Below are positions 1-11,025 of a stretch of 64,000 nucleotides of DNA, in pieces. The notes under the pieces were generated by a model. That model made no database searches. It saw only the letters and a list, made by a program, of their open reading frames with translations, and had not been told where the DNA came from. The stretch's first letter is position 1; each line of letters starts with the position of its first letter. Source of the stretch: Phoronis australis (taxonomy: Eukaryota > Phoronida > Phoronidae); NCBI GenBank assembly GCA_002633005.1, contig NMRA01000331.1:134542-198541 (forward strand). Reading direction: 5' to 3'. Position numbers and translations under genes: made by a program.

Positions 1-330
1 TATATCGGATCCAATGATTTGCTCGTCTTGGAACCATTCTACCCAGATATCTTCGATGTTTGTTCCCAACGCTTGCACTTCGTCAACTGCTGTGTCAATG
101 AGCTTGTAAGCCTCTACAATGTCAGCATCTCGTTTCGCAGCTCAGTTGACACTAAGACCCTTGAGAATGCCAAGTCTATTCAAAAGACTTACATGCGCAA
201 CTAAATTTGATCCGTTCATCATGGACTACTTCAAACCTTGACGAAGCATCCCAGGACCTATTTGCATCTCCTGCAATTTTCGAAATAAACGTCCCGATGT
301 CTGAACGTTTGAAACCCGAAGTACTAATAT
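1..330 (-). pseudogene. hAT-type transposase remnant (DUF4371/ZMYM-like)
   Basis: On the minus strand a broken frame reads ARKRDADIVEAYKLIDTAV-like residues (first residue inferred across a stop) followed by VQALGTNIEDIWVEWFQDE. This resembles the 'LQ...DI..A..LI......LQ.LR......W..E' region of hAT transposases of the DUF4371/ZMYM1 group. A second segment, SGRLFRKLQEMQIGPGMLRQ, lies upstream in another frame. Stops and shifts interrupt it, so it is not functional. The similarity is judged by eye; a domain search would be decisive. It fits its position inside an element with hAT-like ends. Confidence 0.35.
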
Positions 331-478
331 CAAATAAATGCCCATGGGCATGAGCGTTTCATCGGGTGAGCCTTTCTGCGGAAATTCCCAGTATAGAAGA
401 CGGCAGTGTGCTTATTGCAGGTAGACAGACGGTACAGTAGGTGTTGAGGTCGGAACTAGGGCTCCTTAGGAGGCCTAT

Positions 479-1262
479 TGAACATCGCACGAGTCCCGGA
501 AGACTTTGTCGTGAAAGAACAGCCTCCCCGCAATTTCTGCTCCTGTACACTTTTCGCAAATGCGGTCACTTTCTCAATGTGAGTGCCCCCTTGGTCATTC
601 CTTGTATAGACATAACTTGCTATAGAGTGTGTCTTCAAACGGACTCGCGACCAGACCACGGCGCCCGCCACAATATCAATTCTTCGGAAAAAGATTTTTT
701 TTTTAAATATTACATGTACATGTGCACAATATTACATGTACATGTACACTGTATGATATTGCGCAAGACAACTTTACTATACATCAGTTACAAACGTGTG
801 GAGTGTAATAGAATAACACGGCATGACAGATGAGGTAAAAACGTTGCACGTCAATTCGCGTGAATATCAGGGTTGCGGCACCGCAGTATTTCCCCTAATC
901 AAATCAAAATATATCTTTGAGTACAGAAGCTAGTTACCTAAAGAAATCGGCTATAGAACTGCTCTTTCAGCGGTGAATCCATCTTAAATGCTTGGCTACT
1001 TCAAAAGTGTCGACGGAAGCGCGCGCACAATAAATCCCCGCGCGTTTTGCCGATGAGCCACAAAGACTCAGCAATTCATAATGCAAAAAACTATATTTTC
1101 AGAGTGAAACCCACCGCCCCGCCCCCCCCCCTCAATTTTTTCCAAGTTGGTTTACTTGGGGTTTACACACGCTGGCGGTGCCGTTTTTGTTTTGCTGGAG
1201 ACGCTTTTGTTTTTTTGTTTTTTTGTTTTTTTTTAATTTTTGGGTTCTGGCCCGAGGGGGGG
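479..1262 (+). repeat. Long direct repeat shared with 38155..38908
   Basis: About 780 bp is nearly identical to 38155..38908 in the same orientation. Differences are scattered substitutions, small indels and different lengths of T and C runs. Both copies contain clustered palindromic TACATGTA motifs (about 712..750 and 38388..38430). The frames in this stretch have no recognisable protein and are probably chance. It forms the non-coding body of the hAT-like family. Confidence 0.85.
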
Positions 1263-1300
1263 GTTTAAACCCCCTGAACCCCCCCGTAGATCCGTCACTG

Positions 1301-2023
1301 AGTACACATTGGTGAGCACATATTGGCCACGGGACATTGCCTCTCTTGCCTCCGCCAAGATCATTGGCAAGGAGCAGAACTGGCACGCGCACGTAAAATC
1401 AAGGGATCTATCAAAACCAGGATCCAGCGTCCCCTTTTGAATTGGAACTGTGGTGTTCAATTATCTCCCCTCTACAGTGAAATCCTTATCAAGCGTAAGG
1501 TGGGAAATACTCCAGATACCCCTGTCATCAGCAAAGTTCTTGTCGAGCAGGCCGAAACGTCTGCTACCATCCGTCAAGTTTAGTCTCTCAGTAAAGTGAT
1601 TTCCCAATACTTACTTTGATCGAATTTTTAACAACATTCAGTTGGTGAGATGCGTGTGACTTTGTGCCGAGCCTATCCCAGAGTATTTTTCAGTCAGTGG
1701 CATGTACTGAACCACATAGAATTGTTTTTTGTGGAACCTCGTATGTTTGAGCTTGCTCACATTTTATGGGGCTTCTGGTGGATCCTTTCTAAGAGGTAGT
1801 TTTTCAATCATGGGACATTCTGTGCTCACTGTGGCACAATTGTTCATCATTTTGGCCGGTATCTCGAGTATCTACTGTGGTTCACGTTTCCTACAACATT
1901 CATTGGGTCAGACTCATTTGGTGGTTGGTCCCAGCCCAGGTTTATTACGAAACATATGATGCTCACTAAGAAAGCATTGTTATTTATGCCTGGGTGTAGC
2001 CGATTATGTCTGTATAGGCCATT
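1301..2023. other. Spacer, no gene recognised
   Basis: Two open frames (to about 1583 and 1729..1959) have no recognisable domain. The stretch 1740..1850 is weakly similar to 3740..3860 on the other side of the TTAA element (shared words around TGTTTGAG and ATTC.GTG), which hints at an old duplicated repeat that the element may have entered. I see nothing else. Confidence 0.4.
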
Positions 2024-2027
2024 TTAA

Positions 2028-2174
2028 AGGCGAAGGCAACCTTTTTCCATGTCATTTTGAGCTAAAATAAGGTTGGTTGGTTATCCTAGACATATTTTCC
2101 ACTTAATTACAGCTTTTCGTAATTTTATTAATTACTCGTCCGCTACTGCGGAAGTGACGTTTTAGGAGGCAAGC
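2028..2174 (+). repeat. Left terminal inverted repeat of K1
   Basis: It pairs with 3566..3712 with few mismatches over about 147 bp. Weaker similarity continues inward about 15 bp, including a shared GCCA core near 2182. The outer end abuts TTAA. Confidence 0.9.
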
Positions 2175-2288
2175 ATTTCGCGCCAATTTCTTTTCATGTA
2201 GTCTGACGGTAAGAGCTGCCGAGTCATTGTTCTACCTCGGTTGTGTTAAGTTCCGTCGTCGTTTGCTTTCATTTACTAGTCTGTCAAC

Positions 2289-2780
2289 ATGCCACACTGT
2301 TGCTGCGTACCGGAATGTACTAGTTATCGGCTCACGCGCGCTTTGGGAGTACCTTTGCATCGCTTTCCGATGGATGACACACTTCGCCGTACTTGGCTCG
2401 TTCATGTGAAGAACGCAGCGTTACCCGTCCACGCAACGTACAAAGCAGTGGAGAATAACCGTGTGTGTGGCAAGCACTTTCTGCCCTCCGGTTACGAAAG
2501 GGATTTGTACGCTGAACTGATGAAGGTCCCTGCGAAACAACGCCTGAAGAAGGATGCCATTCCGTCTGTGTTGATTCCCGGCAGTGCCCCGTCGCCACCC
2601 CCGAGAAGTGCGTTTTTGAGGCGAGAAGCTTTGCGAGCTGTGGCCAGTACAGTGACTGGAGCCAGTGGAGGCACTTCATCTACTGTCACCCGTGCCTCCG
2701 AACGTACCCCAGAGCGTGCAATTCCGGGAACCAGTAGTGATTCGCCCTGTGCTGTTTTCTCCAGCCCAGAGCCTCTATAA
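2289..2780 (+). CDS. THAP-type zinc finger protein, transposon-borne exon
   Basis: 163 residues, start ATG at 2289. Residues 1-97 are a THAP domain, a C2CH zinc-coordinating DNA-binding fold. The ligands look like Cys6 and Cys10, then Cys60 and His63 in VCGKHF. Trp36, the HRFP segment near residue 24 and the closing DAIPSVLIP (the 'AVPTIF' box) are the expected hallmarks. The tail (about 98-163) is Ser/Thr/Pro-rich and probably disordered; the frame stops at 2778..2780. THAP domains form the DNA-binding end of Kolobok and P-element transposases and of many host regulators. Position inside TTAA/TIR boundaries argues for a transposon gene whose catalytic exons are missing. The domain is uninterrupted. 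Whether it is expressed or spliced onward cannot be seen. Confidence 0.8.
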   Translation: MPHCCCVPECTSYRLTRALGVPLHRFPMDDTLRRTWLVHVKNAALPVHATYKAVENNRVCGKHFLPSGYERDLYAELMKVPAKQRLKKDAIPSVLIPGSAPSPPPRSAFLRREALRAVASTVTGASGGTSSTVTRASERTPERAIPGTSSDSPCAVFSSPEPL

Positions 2781-2990
2781 GCAGCCCTTCAGCGGTATTG
2801 AGTATTGGGAGTACGTGATTACAGGACCAGTTCGACACCCAGTGGAGAGGACAGTTTGTCGTTCAGTGAACAGATCAGTGAGCCAAACTTTGATAAGTTT
2901 ATTGTGGTCTTGTCTATTTAGAAGGTGCCAGGTGTATGGCGAAGGAGTCACACGACACGATGTAAGCAGTTTGGGTGCTCAGGTCACCAT

Positions 2991-3392
2991 CTAGCGGGAG
3001 TGTGTCGCGGGAGACTCTGGCAACTGAGTGCGGGACAGTTGTTCCTCTGTCCGTGGTATGCCGGAGGTCCACTTAACCATGTCCAGTAGTGGCTTGGCCT
3101 CGTCGAACTCCGAATAGCACAAGCATTCCATTGAGGTAGGCATAACAACGCACACAGTGCATTTGCACCAAGATGTTTCACCACGTCTGTCCTCAGTAGT
3201 CGCCTCGTTTCTCTCAACAGCTGCCTTTGCCTGTGCGTACTCTGCCTCGTTACACTCGGGCTCAAACATGTACCCACCCACTGAATGTCCGTGAAAAAAA
3301 TCCTCGTCACCACTGCTGTGAACAAGGTCTCCGTCGCTCACACTACTGTCACTGTGACGGGTCACCGACTCCAGCCATTTACAGCTTACCAC
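2991..3392 (-). CDS. P2X7-intracellular-domain-like cysteine protein, transposon-borne exon
   Basis: 133 residues on the minus strand, convergent with the THAP exon. After an acidic Ser/Asp-rich start (about residues 15-38) comes GGYMFEPE (39-46), then WCKCTVCVVMPTSMECLCYS (about 73-92). This matches the order Y.FEP ... WC.CG.C..MPT..E..CC found in the Zn-binding ballast domain of P2X7 receptors and in stand-alone invertebrate proteins of that family. Cysteine spacing fits, but the usual final CC is CY here. A possible splice donor (ATG|GTTAAGT, exon end at 3078) would remove the last about 28 residues, so this may be a first exon. No P2X transmembrane region is present. The domain call is by eye; the cellular role is unknown. 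Confidence 0.6.
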   Translation of the reverse strand: MVSCKWLESVTRHSDSSVSDGDLVHSSGDEDFFHGHSVGGYMFEPECNEAEYAQAKAAVERNEATTEDRRGETSWCKCTVCVVMPTSMECLCYSEFDEAKPLLDMVKWTSGIPRTEEQLSRTQLPESPATHSR

Positions 3393-3565
3393 ACACTAAA
3401 CATTCCCTAAATCCAACGTAGTTGAGTTCTCTACTAACCTATCTTGCCGCAGAATACTCGCCGATGGAAAGTGGTGGCGACAATTGTTGAAAAACAGCAC
3501 AAAACAAAAGTAGAATAGAACAGATTCGCGCGGTAAAGTCAACGCGAAACCAAGTGGCGGGAAAC

Positions 3566-3712
3566 GCTTGCCTCCTAAAACGTCATTTCCGCAGTAGCGG
3601 ACGAGTAATTAATAAAATTACGAAAAGCTGTAATTAAGTGGAAAATATGTCTAGGATAACCAACCAACCTTATTTTAGCTCAAAATGACATGGGAAAAGG
3701 TTGCCTTCGCCT
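3566..3712 (-). repeat. Right terminal inverted repeat of K1
   Basis: Reverse complement of 2028..2174. It ends immediately before TTAA at 3713..3716. The near-identity of the two arms suggests a fairly young insertion compared with the other decayed elements here. Confidence 0.9.
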
Positions 3713-3716
3713 TTAA

Positions 3717-4306
3717 TTACCAGTACTTTTGTGATACATCTAATGTTTGAGTTAGCTCAATATTTTGGGGTGTCGTTTTTGATATTCTGGAAAGCCTCTT
3801 CAACGTGCAATTCGTCTGTCGAGGATCATTCCGTGTTCAGTGTGACACGATTATAGATTGTAAAAAATATATCTAATCTAGCACAATTTTGGTGCCCTTG
3901 TAAAATCCCGAGGAGCCACACTCAGAGCGCAGATATCGTCAAACATCCATTTCTGTACAAACTGGGGTGCACTAAAAATGCTATTGTGGTCAGTTGTTGG
4001 TACCTAGGTGGCGTAGGCTGCTGGTCTACAGGTTTTGACAGGCAATTATGAGATTCCAGTAAGGTTAAAGCTACGTATTTCTTCAGCACGCAAGTGGCAC
4101 GCGCGATCTAAATGTATAACTTGAGTGTATTCAAGCAATAGGTGGAGTCGTTTTTAAAACCCACTATAAACCTATTGACAGGTCCCACATTGACGATATC
4201 AGTGATTAATAGTTTTACATGGAGAATGAAATTAATTAAAAGTAATACTTGTGGAGCTATATCGGGACCTTTAATCATTTGTTCACATGTTATGACTTAA
4301 TAAATT
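3717..4306. other. Spacer, no gene recognised
   Basis: AT-rich sequence between two TTAA elements. Apart from weak similarity of 3740..3860 to 1740..1850, I see nothing. Confidence 0.4.
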
Positions 4307-4497
4307 TTAAAAAATCCCACCATCATAAAAGATTTAATAGCCTTTAGTATACCAAGAAATATGCCACAAATTTAAAATATTTTTTCTGTTAGCGGTGTTG
4401 TACGTTATGGGTGGAAGACCGTCTCCGCCGTTGTTGTTTTTACCAGTGCGATACCGAGAAGTTTGTGAGGAAAGTCCGCAGAGAGCCTTTTGCAGAC

Positions 4498-4702
4498 ATG
4501 AAAAGATGTTTTTGTGGGGGCAGTAATAACAGCAACTTGACTGAGAACGTCTCTGTGTTCAAATTTCTTAAAGACGTGGAAGTTTCACAGAAATGACATC
4601 GGTTTGAGCGCCTCACGAGAGTGTGGAATGTCAATGTGGAACATGAGATTCAGTCGAGAGCCATTCTTTGTTCGGCACATTTCAGGGAATCGTTTTTCTA
4701 CT
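4498..4702 (+). pseudogene. THAP-domain exon relic (K2)
   Basis: It starts MKRCFCGGSNNSNLTENVSV with the THAP zinc site eroded (third Cys replaced by Ser). A TGA at 4594..4596 replaces the conserved Trp codon seen as QKWHRF in the copy at 52427..52678. Beyond it the frame continues through HRF to LCSAHF (the C..H half of the zinc site). Confidence 0.7.
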
Positions 4703-4979
4703 AAACTCAAAAGCGGCGTTTCGATGAAGAACTCACCAGCTTGTCAGTGTATGCAAATTTTATAAATAACGAACAAACTATCTGCATTCTATGGCTAGTT
4801 ACGCCAGGCCGTCGACCCCGCGCGGTTCAGTTCGAGTGCTACGAAAGGTAGGCTTATGCATTGGGTTCAGACCGTGTTCATTCCATCATGGCAATTATAG
4901 TGAATATGAGTGACCCAAGTGGCCTCTGTCAGTGATTATTAAGAGTCTATTTTGAATATTGACCACATCTTGGTTCAGT

Positions 4980-5203
4980 TGATTGTGGCTCACAATTGTC
5001 TGCATCATTTCTCGTGCAAGTGGATCGAGTTGATACGGCCTCAAAGCCGACGAAAGTTCGCTAAGTGGGAAATCGAAATCATTGCCTGATCCTTCAGGTA
5101 CTTGAGTGTGAGGCCCTTATAGACTCTAGTCTTTGTTTACATAATAATTGTCCATTTCTCACTCAAAATCGTCCTCGAGTTCTGATCTGCCGTGTTCTGC
5201 CAT
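4980..5203 (-). pseudogene. P2X7-like N-terminal exon relic (K2)
   Basis: From ATG at 5203 the frame reads MAEHGRSELEDDFE, then stops and acidic runs, then SELSSALRPYQLDPLARE. The PY..(D/E)PLARE word matches the start of the P2X7-intracellular-like domain in related copies. Several in-frame stops make it non-coding now. Confidence 0.55.
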
Positions 5204-5370
5204 TGCAACTGATTGTTAAGTGACCAAACCTCTTCCACTCATAACATCATTTGGCGGAAAACTTGGAAATGGCGAATTTTTCAAAATTTAAAAAAATTGC
5301 AAATATTTGGCATAAAAAGTGTTTAACTGCAACCTCAAAAACTAAGAAAATACATGGTGGGAACTATTGT

Positions 5371-7057
5371 AGAGCAATTCCAAAAAGTGCATTTAAACCT
5401 TTCTTCGAATAGCCCCAAATGTCGTTTCGTTTTGTGGTTCTGGTATAAATATGTGACGAATCACTGTAAATACATGCATGTTAATCAGCTCTAGATCGCC
5501 ATCTATTGTCTGATTGAAAAGCGCTTTTACTCAGAACGGTCCTCACGACCGTGCTTTGCGACGTGTTGTACAATAATATCTATCTTTTGCACAATATTGA
5601 TCGCGAAGCCTCAACGCTATTTTGAATATAGTTTGTGTTTCAGACGGACTTACTGAATCAGACACACTTCATTAGCTTGAGAACTAGTACTTTGTATTTT
5701 ATCGTGCAGTGCACTTTACTCCATGGGTGAAAATGATGCATTGCTTTAAAGATGCATAGTTTCATTAACTTATGAATATGCAAAAGAAGTGCTAGATTAC
5801 AAACAACCCCGGGTCCTCCAGTGTGCAGGAAACCATCCGAGAACCTGTTACCATTATAATCTCGTGAAAGTCTCGTTTTGCGAGAGTATATGTAAATGGG
5901 TATGGTAATAGTTCATCGTTATCCCAATAACACAAGGCACATTTTTTATTATTTGTTTATTTTTCTAACAAATAACGGTTGCGTAATATTTGGAATTACT
6001 CGGGTTTTTTATATGCTCACGTTGCTTTAGAGTTCTCCAGGAAGTCACTAGGTAGCGCTTGCTACCAATTTGAATATTCACCGTTTTAATGAGACATTTC
6101 ATCCTTAAAGTTTGTGTTAAAATGTGCAGCGTTATCAGGTGAAATAATGAATGAAGCAGAACTGTAGCTTGAATATCAAGTCAATAGCGGCGTATCAGAA
6201 GTGTTTATTTTACCTAATCCGATTTACTAAGGGAAAGGATGCACATTCGAACATGTTTTTGGTCTTGGACTTCAGAGAAATGATCTTTTACATGATGCGT
6301 AAATCACAACATTTCTGAATACTCACAGAACTATTTCTCCCCACGTTGAGGAGCCGCTTGGCTCCTACTCCCATAGATTAAAAAATAATGAATTTATGCT
6401 CCCACAGATGAATGGGAATTCATGACTGTCCGATTCCAGCAGTGTTGTTGAAATCTATGCATCAAGTACTCAACCTGGATGGCGGAGAACGTTCATCATC
6501 TCTTTTTCATTTTAAGACAACTTTGGTAAAAATAAATAAGGCTTACATTAAATATTTAGATGGAAGTGACACATTGTGTGTATTTTGAAATCGTCGACCT
6601 AGTCAACTGTGTTCTCTTGGAATCGGTGTCGCCCGTATTCTCGCCGATCTCTCCGAAATTATGAAATTTGAAAACAACATGGAAGCACAGATCATACGAG
6701 TAGTCTACCATAACTGCCGCAATACGCGTTTTGTGTTGTTCACGTTATTGATTTCGTGGTATAACCCTGTCCTATACTGATTACGTCGAATACCGAAATT
6801 TGTCAACAACCGTTGAAACACATTCTAAAGCAAAAGTTCATTGTTCAAACTAGTCTCGATTTCGAGCCAGTAAGAGCCTGGTTAGTTTAGAAAAGAACTT
6901 ATCAACCGAGTACACCATACATCCCAATGTCTAATATCAGATTCTTCTCCCGAATTGGTCCTCGGGACCGGAGTCGGTTTTGGTCCTCAGTTTGGGCACC
7001 GTGTGTGGATGTGTAAGGGACAAAATCGATTTTTCAACCGATAGTCATTTTGGGACA
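5371..7057. other. AT-rich spacer, no gene recognised
   Basis: About 1.7 kb with no long frame, no tandem repeat and no clear element boundary. Confidence 0.4.
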
Positions 7058-7165
7058 ATTGTTTGATGGGATAGACTTCTTGAAATTATCAGCTTTGACT
7101 AGAGCTATAAAACAACAAAATCCTTTGGGTTTTTGAGATTTTATTACAAGTCGTTAATTCTCGCC
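7058..7165 (+). repeat. Interspersed repeat R (copy 1)
   Basis: A block reading ...GACTTCTTGAA..T.AGCTTTGAC.AAGCTATAAAACA and then a GTTTTTGAGATT.TATTACAA-type stretch. The same block occurs at 45238..45345, in reverse at 46085..46215, and at 63146..63260. It is the end of a repeat family. This copy is a fragment. Confidence 0.6.
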
Positions 7166-7463
7166 GTTGGGTGTGAGTCATTCGGTGAAATTGAGGCCAG
7201 TGTCGTGATCAGTTAAATTACTTTGCTATTTATCGAACGTCAGACTGCAACTCGCCCTGATGCGAGTTCGAATCTCGTCAATAGTGGTTATTGTAAGGAA
7301 TGCGGTCCTGTGGTTTGCGGGTTTCGTGTTTGGTGGTCAAAGACAGGGATTTAGAGGACCGTAGCTGAAATTTGAAGTAGGCAGCCATGGAATCGTTCAC
7401 ACAAACAATGTAGAATACCATTTAAATTTGATCAAGGGCACACCCGTACGCACACGCGCATAG

Positions 7464-7464
<1 letters not shown>

Positions 7465-7547
<83 letters not shown>

Positions 7548-7566
7548 ACACTCACACACACACACA
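7465..7566. repeat. (CA)n microsatellite
   Basis: About 100 bp of CA repeats with two imperfections near 7541 and 7552. The all-Val/Cys frame on the minus strand is an artefact of this repeat. Confidence 0.98.
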
Positions 7567-9823
7567 ATAAAACAACCACCTAATTTATTTTCGAATGTTA
7601 GATTTGACCTCAGACGGAAAACGCAAACATTTTTAAGATCACTTGCTTCTTTAAAATACTAGAAGACATGAATTCAAAACTAAACATATGTGTGGTTTAA
7701 AAGCACTAAATATGTAAATAACGACCATTTCTTAACTGAATCTGAACCATTTTTGAAATATTTACATGTGATTTGCTGACATTTTGAAAGAAAGAAATAA
7801 ATATACTAAAAATGACCTCAAAACATAATTCAATGACCCTTGTCACAATTTGAAAATAATCAAAATTCTGATGATAATCGAAGAATCCGAGATTACTCAA
7901 GCATTTATCGCTATCGTGATGACATAGTCACGTGACCTCTTGAATGTGCAAAAATTGACACTATGTGGCACCAACCGAGATCTATTAGGACGGACTATAA
8001 ACACTCATAATTATGGGCGGTGCACTACAAGGGAGCGGAAGACTAAAGCACCCCTACTTTTTTCAGTGCTGTGCCGCCCATGAGAATATAAGCATCAACG
8101 TTGCATCTCACCAACTGTACATCATCAAGACACAAAAGTACTTGTAATTACCAACTTCTCTAAATTCTAGCTTGTGCTAAGACGTGCATGAAAGAACTTC
8201 ATCAATAACACAGTTTTATCCAGAACACAAAGAACTCTCAACGGATTTTAAATCCGCTGGTTGCCTTAGGTTTGTCTTGTTAACAATGCACCACTGTCAA
8301 ATAAACTTGATTTGATGTTTGAAATCTATCGATTTTCCCAATTAACAACAACCAATTTCTGAACTAAAGACGGACAAGGATAATTGTAAATGATGTTAAT
8401 AATGCGTACTTAATGCATCGAATGATATCATTGTGGCGGCTGTTGGCGATTTTAATTCTGACAGACATTGATCACTCGAAAGGGGTCGCTAGCACGATAC
8501 AGTAATACAAAAGATAGATGCTTGGTCAGGCTATACAAACTGCATGTAAGAGTAAGGTTTGATTGCATGTTCAACAATGAACAGTGACTTAGGTGGCATG
8601 CTAAAACCTTAAAACATTAGTTTGGTCGAGTATACTGTCTTGCAAAACTATGTTCCATGAAAGATATTTTTTCTTAACGAGATGACATTTAGTGCATAGA
8701 TCAATGCATACAATGATATACTGAGCAATAACTACAGACCTACACAGAATATTATATCCCGATTGCAAGGTGTTCCATGCAAATTGGAACCCCAGTGTAA
8801 AAGAGATATTCCGCAGTCGAAAACAGACTCCATTACCCTCAAACCAGCTAACCAGCCAGAAAAACACGAACCCTGGCCTTACTTTTAAAACAGGAACCCG
8901 AGGATCGAAAGACCATTCCCGCAGTTGCTCTCAAACATTGTTTAGGTCAAGAAAATAGTACCTTAGTAATTTTAAAGTGTTTTGTGTTCATACGACATGA
9001 TTTCACATTTTGTTGAAAAAAATAAATCTTCCTACTTTACTAAATGTTGTGATATTTTGTTTTAATGTTTGAGAATTTTAGACAATTTATGACCGATCTC
9101 CAGCGGAAAAAGTGTTCATTCTTAAGAACCTGTTTTACTCGCAGACGTGAACAGTGTACCCGACAGAGTGAACAATAAAAAATGGCATTGGCTAGGATGG
9201 TGAACGTCACAACGGTCACAGAATCCATAAGGATGATCCGCCATAAAGAGTGTGAATGCGTCGAGTTCATAAATTCCGATTCCAAATTCCGTTTTAATGA
9301 TCGATGAGGAGTTGAAGTACACTTTTTTAGAGCAAGAATAGTGACATTGGTGACGGTGTAGGTCTATTGAGTGAATAATTCTCGCGGTCCATTTCAAAAT
9401 CCGGAAATTGATTGTGCTATAAATAATGTACCCTCGACAAAGTAAATCGACGAACCCTAAAATGCGGCCAATTTTAATGATATTAAAGCAATTAATCAAC
9501 AATGGCACCCGAAAGTCGAAACAATATTTTTGTTTTTCATTTTTAAAAATGTTTTGGAGAAACTATTGAATAATCTGAAATTAATTAAATATTCACCGAG
9601 ATAAGTTTATCAGTCATTTTTTTCTAAAGATAAGAGCAGCTAATAAACAGTATTAAAGAAGATTGACCCTAGCCAGTCAATGAACAGTATTTTATAAAAG
9701 AGTTTACATATTTTATGTAAGATACATGTACACTGACGTCGATGGTTACATTGATACATCACAAATCAAACACTATGTGTCGCTAATGGTGCTGTAGCTG
9801 CTTATTATTTACAGGCGCTTCAT
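7567..9823. other. AT-rich spacer, no gene recognised
   Basis: Open frames of 128 and 88 codons (minus, 9122..9508 and 8601..8867) have no recognisable motif, no splice context I trust and unremarkable composition. I do not call genes here. Confidence 0.4.
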
Positions 9824-10349
9824 ACTGTGCAGTGAAGCGTCAAACGGTTCATAAACGAGTACTTTTCTGTGCGTTGAAATGCGCTTTATCAACGCGTTGT
9901 TTTACTTAATCAACGCGTCCAATTAGTTATTCATCGCTCTGAATTAGTTTTTAGCGATCATCGTTCTGCTGTTATTCAACGCACGCTACTGCTTAGTCAA
10001 CGCGTACTTTTAGTAAGTTCATGTAGTCCAATCACGCCCTTGCTTTCAAATCTCAAAATGGCTGAAGACTTTCTACTTGGGCGCAAGGCAACTTTTGAAA
10101 ATGTTGCAGATTTTTATCAAGTGACCACGCAAATGGTGGCGCCCTTAAAGTGTTCCCACCATGTTTTTTCTTTGTTTTTTTAGGTTTCAGTTAGCTAATA
10201 TGAAATGAACACCATATAATCTAACTAAATAATCACTTTTCATGCCAAATAGTCGAGATTTTTTTTTTGAATTAAAATCAATTATTTCTAAGTTTCTCGA
10301 AAAATGATGTAATGGGTGGAAGACGTTTGGTCACTTGACAATCAATTCA

Positions 10350-10560
10350 ATGGCGTAACACAGCAGATCAGAAGACGAGGACGATTTTGAGCGACAACTG
10401 GACAATTGTTATGCAGACAGAGAGGAGAGAGGATATAGGCATCACACTCAAGTACTTGAAGAATCAGACACTGATTTCGATTTCGTCGGCTTCAGTTGGA
10501 GGCCGTATGAACTACACCCACTTGCACGAAAAACGCAGCATACATATGTGAGCCACAACC
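10350..10560 (+). pseudogene. P2X7-like N-terminal exon relic (K3)
   Basis: From ATG at 10350 the frame has one early stop (MA, stop), then SEDEDDFERQLDNCYADREE, an acidic stretch, and WRPYELHPLARK. Apart from the stop it is open to about 10560. The acidic N-terminus followed by PY..(H)PLAR parallels the GGYMFEP start of the P2X7-like domain at 2991..3392. Confidence 0.55.
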
Positions 10561-10797
10561 AACTGAACCAAGGGGTGGTCAATATTCACAAAATAGACAC
10601 TAAATAATCAATGACAATGGTCAGAGTAAACTTGGGTCATTCGTATTCACTATTGTCATGATGGAATGAGCCCGGTCTAAACTCAATGCATAAGCCTAAG
10701 TGTCGTAGCACTCGATCTGGCAGGGGTCGAAGGCTTGTCATCACTCGCCCTAGAACGGAAGCAGTTTGTTCGTTATTTATAAAATTTGCAAATACAC

Positions 10798-11025
10798 TTA
10801 CAAAGTGGCAAGTTCTTCAACGTCACGCCGTTGTTGTGTTTGGTCGAAACACGATTCCTTGAAATTGTGGCTCCCGAGCGAATCGCATGAACCACACTGA
10901 CATTCCATACTTTCGTGCTGCGCACAAACCGATGGCATTTCTTTCATGTATTTAGGAAATTTGAACACAGAGATATTCTCAGTCAAGTTGTTGTTACTAC
11001 AGCCTACACAAACGTACCTTTTCAT
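10798..11025 (-). pseudogene. THAP-domain exon relic (K3)
   Basis: The frame begins MKRYVCVGCSNNNLTENISV, keeping two of the N-terminal cysteines. The second half of the zinc site is lost: a short deletion and shift turn the expected LCSAHF region into LGSHNF. The tail still matches the DQTQ.RR...EELA end seen in the other copies. Confidence 0.65.

Larger units (their letters stand above)
1..1300 (-). mobile_element. hAT-like DNA transposon, right part (copy A)
   Basis: The element runs off the left edge and ends at 1300 with a terminus that reads CAGTGACGGATCTACGGGGG on the minus strand. The internal part 479..1262 is repeated in the same direction at 38155..38908 inside a second element (37284..38916) that starts with CAGTGGCGGATCTACG, so the two share termini and body. 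The other copy is flanked by 5-6 bp duplications (CGCAT), and a decayed hAT-type transposase stretch lies at 1..330. The terminal 60 bp are very C/G-rich homopolymer runs. Assignment to hAT rests on the transposase remnant and the CAG.G.CGGAT end. The left end and its target duplication are outside the window. Confidence 0.6.
2028..3712. mobile_element. TTAA-flanked Kolobok-like transposon with two convergent genes (K1)
   Basis: TTAA is present on both sides (2024..2027 and 3713..3716). The ends are inverted repeats of about 147 bp beginning AGGCGAAGGCAACC. Inside, a THAP-domain frame runs rightward from 2289 and a P2X7-intracellular-domain-like frame runs leftward from 3392, so the two genes face each other. 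Known: Kolobok transposons use TTAA targets and their transposases carry THAP domains; piggyBac also uses TTAA but lacks THAP. No catalytic transposase core is visible, so at 1.7 kb this is probably an internally deleted, non-autonomous copy that keeps two 5' exons. Superfamily assignment is inference. Confidence 0.8.
4311..5366. mobile_element. TTAA-type THAP/P2X7-like element, degenerate copy K2
   Basis: Member of a second TTAA family whose ends read AGNGTTCCCACCATG. TTAA is kept at the left (4307..4310), followed by a damaged end (AAAATCCCACCAT). The right end is intact (reverse complement CATGGTGGGAACT) but its TTAA has become TGTA. Compared with 27127..28216 it lacks about 40 bp just inside the left end. 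It carries THAP exon relics on + and the opposing P2X7-like N-terminal exon relic on -, the same arrangement as 2028..3712. Confidence 0.75.

Noticed and set aside
441-833. 130-codon plus frame and the opposing frame at 456..671
   Set aside because: They lie in the repeated non-coding body of the hAT-like element; the second copy at 38155 differs by indels and shows no selective pattern.
2991-3392. A full P2X ion-channel receptor
   Set aside because: No transmembrane segments or extracellular P2X domain; only the intracellular cysteine motif is present.
7225-7290. tRNA gene around GAGTTCGAATCTC
   Set aside because: Only the T arm looks right; no A-box and no acceptor stem.
7397-7579. Open frame of alternating Val/Cys on the minus strand
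   Set aside because: It is the translation of the (CA)n microsatellite.
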